This document shows positions 1-5,896 of a stretch of 6,904 nucleotides of DNA, one piece after another (position 1 is the stretch's first letter; each line of letters starts with the position of its first letter). The translations under genes were made by a program, and so were the position numbers. The notes beneath the pieces were generated by a model that made no database searches, was not told where the DNA came from, and worked only from the letters and a program-made list of their open reading frames with translations. Source of the DNA: Rhodobacteraceae bacterium UBA2553 (GTDB lineage: Bacteria; Pseudomonadota; Alphaproteobacteria; Rhodobacterales; Rhodobacteraceae). The stretch is from the NCBI GenBank assembly GCA_002340515.1, contig DDMF01000112.1, positions 17,487 through 24,390 of the forward strand, written 5' to 3'.

Positions 1-2217
1 GATAACGTGCCCGGCGCGCCGGGGATCGGCCTGAAAACTGCCGCCCTTTTGATCAATGAATATGGCGACCTCGACAGCCTTCTGGAGCGCGCAGGCGAAA
101 TCAAACAGCCCAAACGCCGCCAGACCCTGATCGACAATGCCGACCAAATCCGCATGTCCCGCGCGCTGGTGAAACTTGACACCCACATGGATCTCGACAT
201 TGATCTGGCCAGTTTTGAATTGCGCGATCCGGAGCCTGAAACGCTCTTGGGATTCTTGGCGGAAATGGAGTTTCGCACGCTCACCAACCGTGTCGCCAGC
301 AAGCTTGGCGTCGAGGCCCCCGAGATCAAACAACCCGAAGGCACCCCGGATCTTGCCGTGCCGGACGCCCCGGCGATTGATCCCGAGAAATACGAATGGG
401 TGAAAGACGCGGACGCGCTTCACGCTTGGGTCGCCAAGATCAACCACCGTGGCTATGTCGCCGTGGACACGGAAACCACCGGGCTTGATGAAATGCGCGT
501 GGACCTTGTCGGCATCTCGCTATGTGTCGAGGCGGGCGAGGCCTGTTACATCCCGCTCATTCACAAAACCTCCGCCACCGACGATCTTTTTGGTGGCGAT
601 GATCTGGCCGACGGGCAGATGGGCGTGGACGAAGCGCTGGCGATCCTGCGCCCCGTGCTTGAGGATCCCGCGATCCTGAAAATCGGCCAAAACATGAAAT
701 ATGACGCCAAAATCTTTGCGCGTCATGGTGTCGCCGTAGCGCCCATTGATGACACGATGTTGATGTCCTATGCGCTGAATGCCGGGCGTCACAATCATGG
801 CATGGACATCCTGTCGGAACGCTATCTCGATCATAAACCCATTTCGATCAAGTCTTTGTTAGGAAGCGGAAAATCCGCGATCACCTTTGACCGCGTCCCC
901 ATTGAAGATGCGGTGAAATACGCCGCCGAAGACGCTGACATCACCCTGCGCCTTTGGCAAGTTTTGAAGCCTCGTTTGCACACCGCCGGCGTCACCCGCG
1001 TCTATGAACGGCTTGAACGCCCCTTGGTGCCGGTGCTGGCCGAAATGGAAATGACTGGCATCAAAGTGGACCGCGATGTGCTCAGCCGGATGTCCAACGC
1101 CTTTGCGCAGAAAATGGCCGGGTATGAGGCGGAGTTGCACGAAATTGCCGGACGGGAATTCAACGTGCAAAGTCCCGCTCAAGTGGGTGAAATTCTGTTT
1201 GGCGAAATGGAATTGCCCGGCGGAAAACCCACCAAAACGGGCCAATGGTCCACGCCTGCCGACGTGCTGGAAGACCTCGCCGCAGAACATCCCTTTGCCG
1301 CGCGCGTGTTGGATTACCGCCAATTGCAAAAGCTGAAATCGACCTACACCGATGCGCTTCAGGATCACATCCACCCGGAAACGGGTCGGGTGCATACATC
1401 CTATTTGCAAACCGGGGCCAACACGGGCCGTATGGCATCTAAAGACCCAAATTTGCAAAATATTCCAGTGCGCTCTGAAGAAGGCCGCCGCATTCGAGAG
1501 GCGTTCATCGCCCCCGAAGGGCGCACCCTGATCAGCCTCGATTATAGTCAGATTGAGCTCAGGATCCTCGCCCATATGGCCGGGATCGACGCGCTGAAAC
1601 AGGCGTTTCGCGATGGCCATGACATTCACGCGATGACCGCCTCTGAGATGTTCGACGTGCCACTTGATCAGATGACGCCGGACGTACGCCGTCAGGCGAA
1701 AGCGATCAACTTTGGTGTGATTTACGGTATCTCAGGCTTTGGCCTTGCTCGCAATCTGCGCATTCCGCGCGCCGAGGCGCAGGGGTTCATCGATCGCTAT
1801 TTCGAACGCTTCCCCGGCATTCGCACATACATGGACGACACCGTGGAATTTGCCAAAGAACATAAACGGGTCGAGACGCTTTTTGGCCGTCAAATCCACA
1901 CGCCAGAGATCGGCGCCAAAGGCCCACAAGCGGGCTTTGCCAAACGTGCCGCGATCAACGCCCCAATCCAAGGCACCGCCGCTGACATCATCCGCCGCGC
2001 GATGATCCGCATGCCCGACGCCATCAAAGGCCTGCCCACTAAAATGCTGTTGCAGGTGCATGATGAATTGATCTTTGAGGTGGATGACGCGGCAATTGAT
2101 GACGTGATTGGCGTGGTGCGCAGCGTGATGGAAGGGGCGGCAGACCCCGCCATCAAACTCGACGTGCCGTTGATTGTGGACGCGGGGCAGGGGCAAAACT
2201 GGGCCGAGGCCCATTGA
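1..2217 (+). CDS. polA: DNA polymerase I, 5'-truncated by the window edge
   Basis: DNA polymerase I fills gaps and removes primers in replication and excision repair. The visible 738 residues start inside the 5'-nuclease domain, at the helix-hairpin-helix DNA-binding segment DNVPGAPGIGLKTA (E. coli Pol I has a matching stretch). Roughly 190-200 N-terminal residues are missing, judged against the 928-residue E. coli enzyme. A proofreading domain follows at about 130-320 with all three exonuclease motifs: VDTET (D156, E158), NMKYD (D235) and YAAED (D311), so it should be active, unlike that of Taq polymerase. The polymerase domain fills the rest: motif A LDYSQIELR (D514), motif B RRQAKAINFGVIYG (R563, K567, F571, Y575) and motif C QVHDE (D688, E689). 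Phe rather than Tyr at 571 is the usual cellular form. The stop TGA overlaps the start of the next gene by one base. The in-frame GTG at 7 is not the real start, because homology continues upstream of it. Confidence 0.98.
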   Translation, partial: DNVPGAPGIGLKTAALLINEYGDLDSLLERAGEIKQPKRRQTLIDNADQIRMSRALVKLDTHMDLDIDLASFELRDPEPETLLGFLAEMEFRTLTNRVASKLGVEAPEIKQPEGTPDLAVPDAPAIDPEKYEWVKDADALHAWVAKINHRGYVAVDTETTGLDEMRVDLVGISLCVEAGEACYIPLIHKTSATDDLFGGDDLADGQMGVDEALAILRPVLEDPAILKIGQNMKYDAKIFARHGVAVAPIDDTMLMSYALNAGRHNHGMDILSERYLDHKPISIKSLLGSGKSAITFDRVPIEDAVKYAAEDADITLRLWQVLKPRLHTAGVTRVYERLERPLVPVLAEMEMTGIKVDRDVLSRMSNAFAQKMAGYEAELHEIAGREFNVQSPAQVGEILFGEMELPGGKPTKTGQWSTPADVLEDLAAEHPFAARVLDYRQLQKLKSTYTDALQDHIHPETGRVHTSYLQTGANTGRMASKDPNLQNIPVRSEEGRRIREAFIAPEGRTLISLDYSQIELRILAHMAGIDALKQAFRDGHDIHAMTASEMFDVPLDQMTPDVRRQAKAINFGVIYGISGFGLARNLRIPRAEAQGFIDRYFERFPGIRTYMDDTVEFAKEHKRVETLFGRQIHTPEIGAKGPQAGFAKRAAINAPIQGTAADIIRRAMIRMPDAIKGLPTKMLLQVHDELIFEVDDAAIDDVIGVVRSVMEGAADPAIKLDVPLIVDAGQGQNWAEAH

Positions 2218-2597
2218 TGCGACAGCTTTTGTGGTCCTTGACGGTTCTTATGGCGACAAACCTTTCGGCACAGGCCGAAGAACCGCTGATCTATGTGTCG
2301 CACCAAGGTCACCAATATGTGGCCACGGCAAATGATCATGGTATGGTTCTGACCTCGCTTTACCCCGCCGCTTGGTTCATTGAAAATGGCGCAGACAGCC
2401 GGGTCGAAACCCACATTGATGTACATTATCTGGGCAATGACTGTGACGCGCAGCACGACCTTTGGGGCACTGGCACTTGGTGGTGGGCCAATGGCGGATT
2501 TGGGGTGGATTATGAAAACGGACGCAATCTGCGCTTTGCCCGACAAGAGTTGTTTTTAGAGGCGGGTCTGCATTGCGTAAATAGTAAATTCAATTAA
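2217..2597 (+). CDS. Small exported protein of unknown function, translationally coupled to polA
   Basis: This encodes 126 residues. The N-terminus is a good type I signal peptide: one Arg near the start, a hydrophobic core (LLWSLTVLMAT) and an A-x-A site, SAQA before EEPL. The mature protein, about 106 residues, should therefore be periplasmic or secreted. It has only two cysteines, C76 (NDCDAQHD) and C120 (LHCVNS), well placed for one disulfide, and an aromatic stretch GTGTWWWANGGFG around residues 84-96. I do not recognise a named domain. It resembles small uncharacterised proteins of Rhodobacterales, which is an impression rather than a search result. ATG at 2217 is preferred over the TTG at 2214 because GAGG (2206-2209) lies 7 bases upstream and TGATG stop/start overlaps are common in coupled genes. 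It presumably shares the polA transcript. Its 3' end converges on the regulator gene 16 bases away. Confidence 0.85.
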   Translation: MRQLLWSLTVLMATNLSAQAEEPLIYVSHQGHQYVATANDHGMVLTSLYPAAWFIENGADSRVETHIDVHYLGNDCDAQHDLWGTGTWWWANGGFGVDYENGRNLRFARQELFLEAGLHCVNSKFN

Positions 2598-2613
2598 AAC
2601 AGTATCTTAATGG

Positions 2614-3312
2614 CTATGGTTTTGGATCAATACCGCGCTCCGCAAGCTGCGCATAAAGCGCGATAAGGGATTTGTCGCGCTCCTCGCGGAATTTCTCTAC
2701 GGTGGTGAAGCCTTCAATTCGGTCGATGCGGAACATGCGAAAATCCTCGCGTAATTCACACCAGCTGACCACACACCAACCGTTTTTCCAAAGCCATAAC
2801 CCAAGCGGGCGGATGGTGCGGGTGGATTTGGCGCCACCTTCATCGGCATAGGTCATCGACAGGCGCAATCGCCCGCTGACGGCGGCCTCGATCTGGTCGA
2901 TGAAATGGCGATCCCGTTCCGTGGGCATCAAACTTGGTCCCGCATGAATTTCCACCCGGCCCGCCGCTGCCTCAAGCGCGTCGGGCAGCACGGCACGGAT
3001 TTTCACAAGCGCTTCGCGCGCGGCTTTCGCCATGCTCGCCCCGCCCATGCGTTCGATCATGCGCGTACCTGCGATCACGGCCATCACCTCGTCCCGCGTG
3101 AACATCAAGGGCGGCATGTCATAGCCCGCGCGCATCACGTAGCCAACGCCCGCCTCGCCCTCAATCGGCACACCCGATCCGATCAAATCGGCCACGTCGC
3201 GGTAAATTGTGCGTTCAGAAACCTCAAGCTCCTCAGCCAGATCGGCGGCACGGGTCAGTCGCCCGCCGCGCAAAAGCTGCACAATTTGGAAAAGACGATC
3301 GGCACGGCGCAT
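2614..3312 (-). CDS. YafY-type HTH and WYL-domain transcriptional regulator
   Basis: This is a 232-residue DNA-binding regulator of the HTH_11 plus WYL architecture, full length for the YafY group. The N-terminal winged helix spans about 1-60, with the helix-turn-helix at 18-43 (LTRAADLAEELEVSERTIYRDV). The effector-sensing WYL domain covers about 135-200 and ends in WCELREDFRMFRIDRI, the family's characteristic Arg/aromatic block. The eponymous Trp-Tyr-Leu triad is Trp-Cys-Val here (W179, C180, V181), and a second cysteine, C185, follows. YafY-type WYL proteins are usually local regulators of stress genes, and their ligands are mostly unknown. The start is supported by AAGGGAG about 5 bases upstream of ATG at 3312. 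An 11-base-arm inverted repeat lies 33 bases upstream, and its core recurs in front of the VOC gene, so autoregulation and control of VOC are likely (inference). No terminator is visible between it and the convergent small exported-protein gene. Confidence 0.93.
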   Translation of the reverse strand: MRRADRLFQIVQLLRGGRLTRAADLAEELEVSERTIYRDVADLIGSGVPIEGEAGVGYVMRAGYDMPPLMFTRDEVMAVIAGTRMIERMGGASMAKAAREALVKIRAVLPDALEAAAGRVEIHAGPSLMPTERDRHFIDQIEAAVSGRLRLSMTYADEGGAKSTRTIRPLGLWLWKNGWCVVSWCELREDFRMFRIDRIEGFTTVEKFREERDKSLIALYAQLAERGIDPKP

Positions 3313-3344
3313 GGGGGCTCCCTTAGCAAATCAACGCAGGTCTG

Positions 3345-3386
3345 CTCCTGACATTGCGGATAGCAGAGATGCTAGAATGTCAGGAG
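3345..3386. promoter_or_regulatory. Candidate operator: 11-bp perfect inverted repeat upstream of the WYL regulator
   Basis: The arms CTCCTGACATT (3345-3355) and AATGTCAGGAG (3376-3386) are exact reverse complements separated by 20 bases. Their TCCTGACA/TGTCAGGA cores are 32 bp apart, about three helical turns, so two bound half-sites would face the same side of the DNA. Between them sits a second small inverted repeat, TAGCA-GAGA-TGCTA (3361-3374). The same 8-base core forms the inverted repeat at 4469-4490. The site is 9 bases past the DJ-1 stop codon and 33 bases before the regulator start. There is no T-run on either strand, which argues against a terminator. Binding by the adjacent YafY-type regulator is inferred. 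Confidence 0.65.
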
Positions 3387-3394
3387 GCCCGGCG

Positions 3395-3961
3395 CTAGTC
3401 ATGTTCTGCCGCCATCATGGATTTGAACTGCGTCACCGATGCGGGCCGCACTCCGGCAAGGGCAAAGATCTCGGCGGTGAAACTGACGGGGGCCGTGCCG
3501 GGGGAAGTGATGATGCGCTTGTCTGCCACGGCCTTTTTGCTGGGTTTGAATGACGTTTGTCCGGCATAGGTTTTGGCGTTCTCAATTAGGAACTGAAGAT
3601 CATTGGAGGTGTGCTGGTGATGGTCAAGCAAGCCCGCCCGCGCAAGCGCCAATGTGCTCCCACAAATACCAGCGACAACGCCGCCATCGTGATAATGCGC
3701 GCGCAACAGATCCGAAAGATCCGGGGCGGCGTCTGTTGCCCAGAGGGGGCTGCCGATCACGGCGATGACGCCTGGTGAGGAGGCCAAACTGTCCGGCCCG
3801 GCTGGCACATGTGCCGTCAGCCCACCTTGTGATGTGACCTCGCCCGGTGTGGGGCTTACGAACCGGATGTCGAGTCCAAAAAACGGCCCTCCTGTGCCTG
3901 CCAATAAGGCATATTCCCAATCGGCGAACCCTTGGGGGAGAAGCACGGTTACATGTGCCAT
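3395..3961 (-). CDS. DJ-1/PfpI-family protein (class I glutamine amidotransferase-like)
   Basis: This 188-residue single-domain protein belongs to the DJ-1/PfpI superfamily, which includes cytosolic chaperones, glyoxalase III-type enzymes, proteases and disputed deglycases. The nucleophile elbow AGICGST carries C100, the usual catalytic cysteine. The conserved early acidic residue is E16 in FADWEY, which in DJ-1 proteins contacts the cysteine, and HTSND (H117) follows in the position typical of this branch. The fold fits throughout: VTVLLPQGFADWE at the start and VIAVIGSP before the elbow. It lies between the VOC gene and the WYL regulator on the same strand. That neighbourhood suggests a role against carbonyl or electrophile stress, but the substrate cannot be read from the sequence. 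ATG at 3961 has only a weak ribosome site (GAAAG, 8-9 bases upstream), and the start lies in a potential RNA hairpin. No copy of the TCCTGACA element stands directly before it. Confidence 0.9.
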   Translation of the reverse strand: MAHVTVLLPQGFADWEYALLAGTGGPFFGLDIRFVSPTPGEVTSQGGLTAHVPAGPDSLASSPGVIAVIGSPLWATDAAPDLSDLLRAHYHDGGVVAGICGSTLALARAGLLDHHQHTSNDLQFLIENAKTYAGQTSFKPSKKAVADKRIITSPGTAPVSFTAEIFALAGVRPASVTQFKSMMAAEHD

Positions 3962-4008
3962 GGGGCATATCTTTCATGTGTTGGAAGCTTGAAAATATGA
4001 GTGCCCCA
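3961..4008 (-). promoter_or_regulatory. Possible leader hairpin covering the DJ-1 ribosome site and start codon
   Basis: In the minus-strand transcript TGGGGCA (complement of 4002-4008) can pair perfectly with TGCCCCA (complement of 3961-3967), whose last A begins the DJ-1 ATG. Weaker pairing continues inward between CATATTTTC and GAAAGATATG, which includes the only ribosome-site candidate. The upstream arm TGGGG is also the end of the VOC terminator-like stem (4023-4034), so the two folds compete. The pairing potential is directly visible; a regulatory effect is inference. The interval also must hold any separate DJ-1 promoter, but I see no convincing -35/-10 pair. Confidence 0.3.
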
Positions 4009-4034
4009 CCGCCAAAAAGATGTTGGCGGTGGGG
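4004..4034 (-). terminator. Hairpin terminator candidate after the VOC gene
   Basis: CCCCACCGCCAA (4004-4015) and TTGGCGGTGGGG (4023-4034) form a perfect 12-bp, GC-rich stem with a 7-base loop, starting 5 bases after the VOC stop codon. Read on the minus strand, the stem is followed by CACTCATATTTTC. This tail is only moderately T-rich, so the terminator may be leaky. On the plus strand no T-run follows, so the orientation fits the VOC gene. Confidence 0.7.
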
Positions 4035-4039
4035 AGGGG

Positions 4040-4420
4040 TTAAGCGGCCTTTGCTTCAAACAACCCAATTGTGTTGCCATCTGGATCGGTGGCGAGGGTG
4101 AAGCGGCCGGCCGGGATTTCTACCGGATCGGAGATAAGCTTCCCTCCGGCTTTGACCCAGTCATCCATTGCGGTTTCCAGCGTCACGGTCAGGCCAATAT
4201 GGATGATATTTCCGGTGCCAGGGGCGGCTGGTTTGCCCTCATAAAGGTTGCCGGACACGGTGTTCATCCGCCCACCAAGCACAGCCATTGGAACCGGGCT
4301 GTCTTCATAGACTTCCATGCTCCAGCCAAAGGCCGCATTGTAAAAGGTGATTGCTTTTTCCAAATTGCGCACCGGAATTTCGGTCCAGACAACCAGGGGG
4401 TTTGCGTCATGAGCGTTCAT
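4040..4420 (-). CDS. VOC-family (glyoxalase/bleomycin resistance-like) protein
   Basis: This encodes 126 residues, one VOC unit with paired beta-alpha-beta-beta-beta modules. The first module has VVWTEIPVRNLEKAITFYNAAFGW (residues 10-33), the hallmark FY-x-x-x-FGW segment. The second ends in the signature AGRFTLATDPDGNTIGLFE (104-122). Candidate metal ligands are E14, H74 (NIIHIGL) and E122, so it probably binds a divalent metal as a dimer. VOC proteins of this length include lactoylglutathione lyase-like enzymes, dioxygenases and resistance proteins, and the substrate cannot be assigned. In other bacteria this branch often sits beside YafY-type regulators (general knowledge), as here. ATG at 4420 is backed by GAAGGA 8 bases upstream. 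A short leader inverted repeat and a TCCTGACA/TGTCAGGA operator candidate precede it, and a strong hairpin follows, so it is probably its own transcription unit. Confidence 0.92.
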   Translation of the reverse strand: MNAHDANPLVVWTEIPVRNLEKAITFYNAAFGWSMEVYEDSPVPMAVLGGRMNTVSGNLYEGKPAAPGTGNIIHIGLTVTLETAMDDWVKAGGKLISDPVEIPAGRFTLATDPDGNTIGLFEAKAA

Positions 4421-4432
4421 GGTTTTGATCCT

Positions 4433-4449
4433 TCATCAAATGTTGATGA
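4433..4449 (-). repeat. Perfect 7-bp inverted repeat in the VOC leader, touching the ribosome site
   Basis: TCATCAA (4433-4439) and TTGATGA (4443-4449) flank the 3-base spacer ATG. In the minus-strand transcript the downstream arm overlaps the first bases of the GAAGGA ribosome site (4429-4434). It could be a second protein-binding site between the operator candidate and the gene, or a short hairpin near the ribosome site. The spacer is small for a stable RNA loop, so a DNA-level role is about as likely. Confidence 0.4.
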
Positions 4450-4468
4450 GGCTCTTATGACACCCCCC

Positions 4469-4501
4469 TCCTGACAGCATTGTGTCAGGAACCTGTCAGG
4501 G
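4469..4501. promoter_or_regulatory. Candidate operator upstream of VOC: inverted repeat plus a third half-site
   Basis: TCCTGACA (4469-4476) and TGTCAGGA (4483-4490) are an exact 8-bp inverted repeat with a 6-base spacer, centred about 60 bases before the VOC start. A third copy, TGTCAGG (4494-4500), lies 11 bases, one helical turn, beyond the second in the same orientation. A degenerate TGACA is present at 4458-4462. The same core recurs at 3345-3386 before the WYL regulator gene. The stretch also follows the hyi stop codon (4515), but lacks a T-run on the minus strand, so it is a poor terminator for hyi. Binding by the WYL regulator is inferred from the shared motif. Confidence 0.65.
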
Positions 4502-4514
4502 GATGGGGATTATC

Positions 4515-5273
4515 TTACAGCCCGTCACGCATCCAGATCAGACCAGATTCGGTTTGGGCCGTGGGATGATACTCGCCACTGACCCAACCATTATACCCTT
4601 CGGCGTCCAATTGGCGAAACCATGCCGGATAGTCGAAATCGCCGCGAATGGGTTCTTTGCGGTCGGGGATACCACCGACCTGAATGTGGCGCACAAGGTG
4701 GCGGTGTTTGGCCCAGCAGGACAGCACATCGCCAGTGATCCGGTCGGCGTGATAGGCATCAAATTGCAGGCCCACATTTGGGGCGTTCACCTCGGCAATC
4801 ACCTCGGCGGCTTGATCAAAATCATTCAGGAAATAGCCGGGCATATCCCCGGTGTTGATCGGTTCAATGGTCAGGCTTTGCCTGCGGGCGGTTTTTGCGG
4901 CCCATTTCAGGTTCTCAACATAGGTTTTATGCGCCACCACACCCTGCGCTTTGCCCGCCATAATATGGATATGACTGGCGCGAAACGCTTGGGCATACCG
5001 GAGCGTACGTTTGAAATCATGCTGAAACCGCGCTTGCCCGTTGGGGGTGGCGGCAAAGCCACGCGTCCCGCCGGTATAGTTGGGGGGCGGTGTGTTGATC
5101 AGCACCATATGCAGCCCATTGGCCACCAACTGGCGGTTGACCAGATTGGCCGCGTCATCATAGGGAAACAACACTTCTACGGCCTGAAATCCCGCCTCCG
5201 CCGCGGCTTGAAACCGTTCCAGAAACGGTAATTCCTTGAACAAAAGCGTGAGGTTGGCGGCAAACCGGGGCAT
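4515..5273 (-). CDS. hyi: Hydroxypyruvate isomerase (TIM-barrel, AP endonuclease 2 family)
   Basis: This 252-residue cytosolic enzyme is expected to interconvert hydroxypyruvate and tartronate semialdehyde in glyoxylate/glycerate metabolism. It aligns along its length with E. coli Hyi as I remember it: RFAANLTLLFKELPFLERF at the start, VEVLFPYD at 32-39, IEPIN, QFDAYH, and NGWVSGEYHP near the end. The expected metal and catalytic ligands of this barrel family are present: E137 (IEPIN), D172 (QFDAYH), Q198 (HIQVG) and E234 (GEYHP). Its ATG overlaps the DUF1285 stop in TAATG, with GGGGA just upstream, so the two are translated together. No tartronate semialdehyde reductase or glyoxylate carboligase is in view. 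Related sugar isomerases/epimerases share the fold, so the precise substrate is probable rather than proven. The 94-base gap to the VOC gene holds the operator candidate. Confidence 0.9.
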   Translation of the reverse strand: MPRFAANLTLLFKELPFLERFQAAAEAGFQAVEVLFPYDDAANLVNRQLVANGLHMVLINTPPPNYTGGTRGFAATPNGQARFQHDFKRTLRYAQAFRASHIHIMAGKAQGVVAHKTYVENLKWAAKTARRQSLTIEPINTGDMPGYFLNDFDQAAEVIAEVNAPNVGLQFDAYHADRITGDVLSCWAKHRHLVRHIQVGGIPDRKEPIRGDFDYPAWFRQLDAEGYNGWVSGEYHPTAQTESGLIWMRDGL

Positions 5274-5896
5274 TAGATCCCCAGCTCATCTGAGGGGATG
5301 ACCGGGAAAAACTGCCCGCCGGACCAAAGCCCAAACCACATTGCGCCGTCATGCTCTTCATGACAGCCCAGATCAATCAACCGGTAAAAGCTTTTGCGGT
5401 CAATCAGCGCTTCGAGATTGGCGCGCACAAGCACGTAAGGCGAGGGTTCGCCGGTGGCCTCATCGCGCACAATTCGGATCGGCGCATCCGGCCCCGCCAC
5501 CGTCACGTCCCCCACATGTGTGGTGAAACTCAGCACCTGATCGCGGCCCGCACCCGAGACCTCAAAATCCTGCGCCACAAACGGCGCGTCATCGACCTGA
5601 ATGCCCACCTTTTCCACCGGCGTCACAAGGAAATACTCCTCACCATCTTTGCGAATGATTGATGAGAACAGTTTGACCAGCTCATGGCGCCCAATCGGTG
5701 TGCCCAGATAAAACCACGTCCCGTCACGGGCGATGCGCATATCCAGATCACCACAGAACTCCGGATGCCACAAATGCACCGGCGGCGGGCCTTTTTTGGA
5801 GGCCGCCCGCGCCGCCTGAGCCAGCCCTTCTGGCGTTTGACTCGGCAAGGGTGGCGTGGTTTTCGGCGATTTCCCGTCAGATTGCGCTTTTGTCAT
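5273..5896 (-). CDS. DUF1285-family protein of unknown function
   Basis: This encodes 207 residues. After a disordered, Pro/Lys-rich N-terminus (about 1-40) comes the conserved DUF1285 body: HLWHPEFCGDLDMRIARDGTWFYLGTPIGR (residues 41-70), LVKLFSSIIRKDGEEYFLVTP, then VDDAPFVAQDFEV. The family is widespread in proteobacteria and has no established biochemical role. There is no signal peptide or membrane segment, so it is cytosolic. I chose ATG at 5896 because GGGGAACAA stands directly before it. The open frame extends to 5986, but the extra 30 residues would be encoded across the MoxR ribosome site and start and look unlike the family. It is the first gene of an operon with hyi (TAATG overlap) and diverges from the MoxR gene across 59 bases. 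The pairing with MoxR is a neighbourhood I recognise from Rhodobacterales, so its role could belong with either partner. Confidence 0.9.
   Translation of the reverse strand: MTKAQSDGKSPKTTPPLPSQTPEGLAQAARAASKKGPPPVHLWHPEFCGDLDMRIARDGTWFYLGTPIGRHELVKLFSSIIRKDGEEYFLVTPVEKVGIQVDDAPFVAQDFEVSGAGRDQVLSFTTHVGDVTVAGPDAPIRIVRDEATGEPSPYVLVRANLEALIDRKSFYRLIDLGCHEEHDGAMWFGLWSGGQFFPVIPSDELGI

Noticed and set aside
7..9. GTG as the polA start
   Set aside because: The frame is open to base 1 and the residues before and after GTG match the interior of the 5'-nuclease domain, so the gene is simply cut by the window edge.
859..1629. A 256-codon open frame on the minus strand inside polA
   Set aside because: It lies opposite the conserved exonuclease and polymerase motifs of polA, has no recognisable domain and a His/Gly/Phe-rich composition typical of antisense shadow frames.
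2594..2610. TTAA...TTAA pair as a CtrA site
   Set aside because: The spacer is 9 bases rather than 7, and it lies at the 3' end of convergent genes where no promoter is needed.
3345..3386. The 11-bp inverted repeat as the DJ-1 terminator
   Set aside because: There is no T-run after either arm, the loop is 20 bases, and the same core recurs in front of the VOC gene, which fits an operator better.
4455..4490. A sigma-70 promoter for VOC overlapping the operator
   Set aside because: CTGACA resembles a -35 box, but no acceptable -10 box occurs at 16-18 bases, so I did not annotate a promoter.
4482..5231. A 249-codon plus-strand open frame opposite hyi
   Set aside because: hyi carries all its family ligands on the minus strand; the opposite frame shows no family motifs and no convincing ribosome site.
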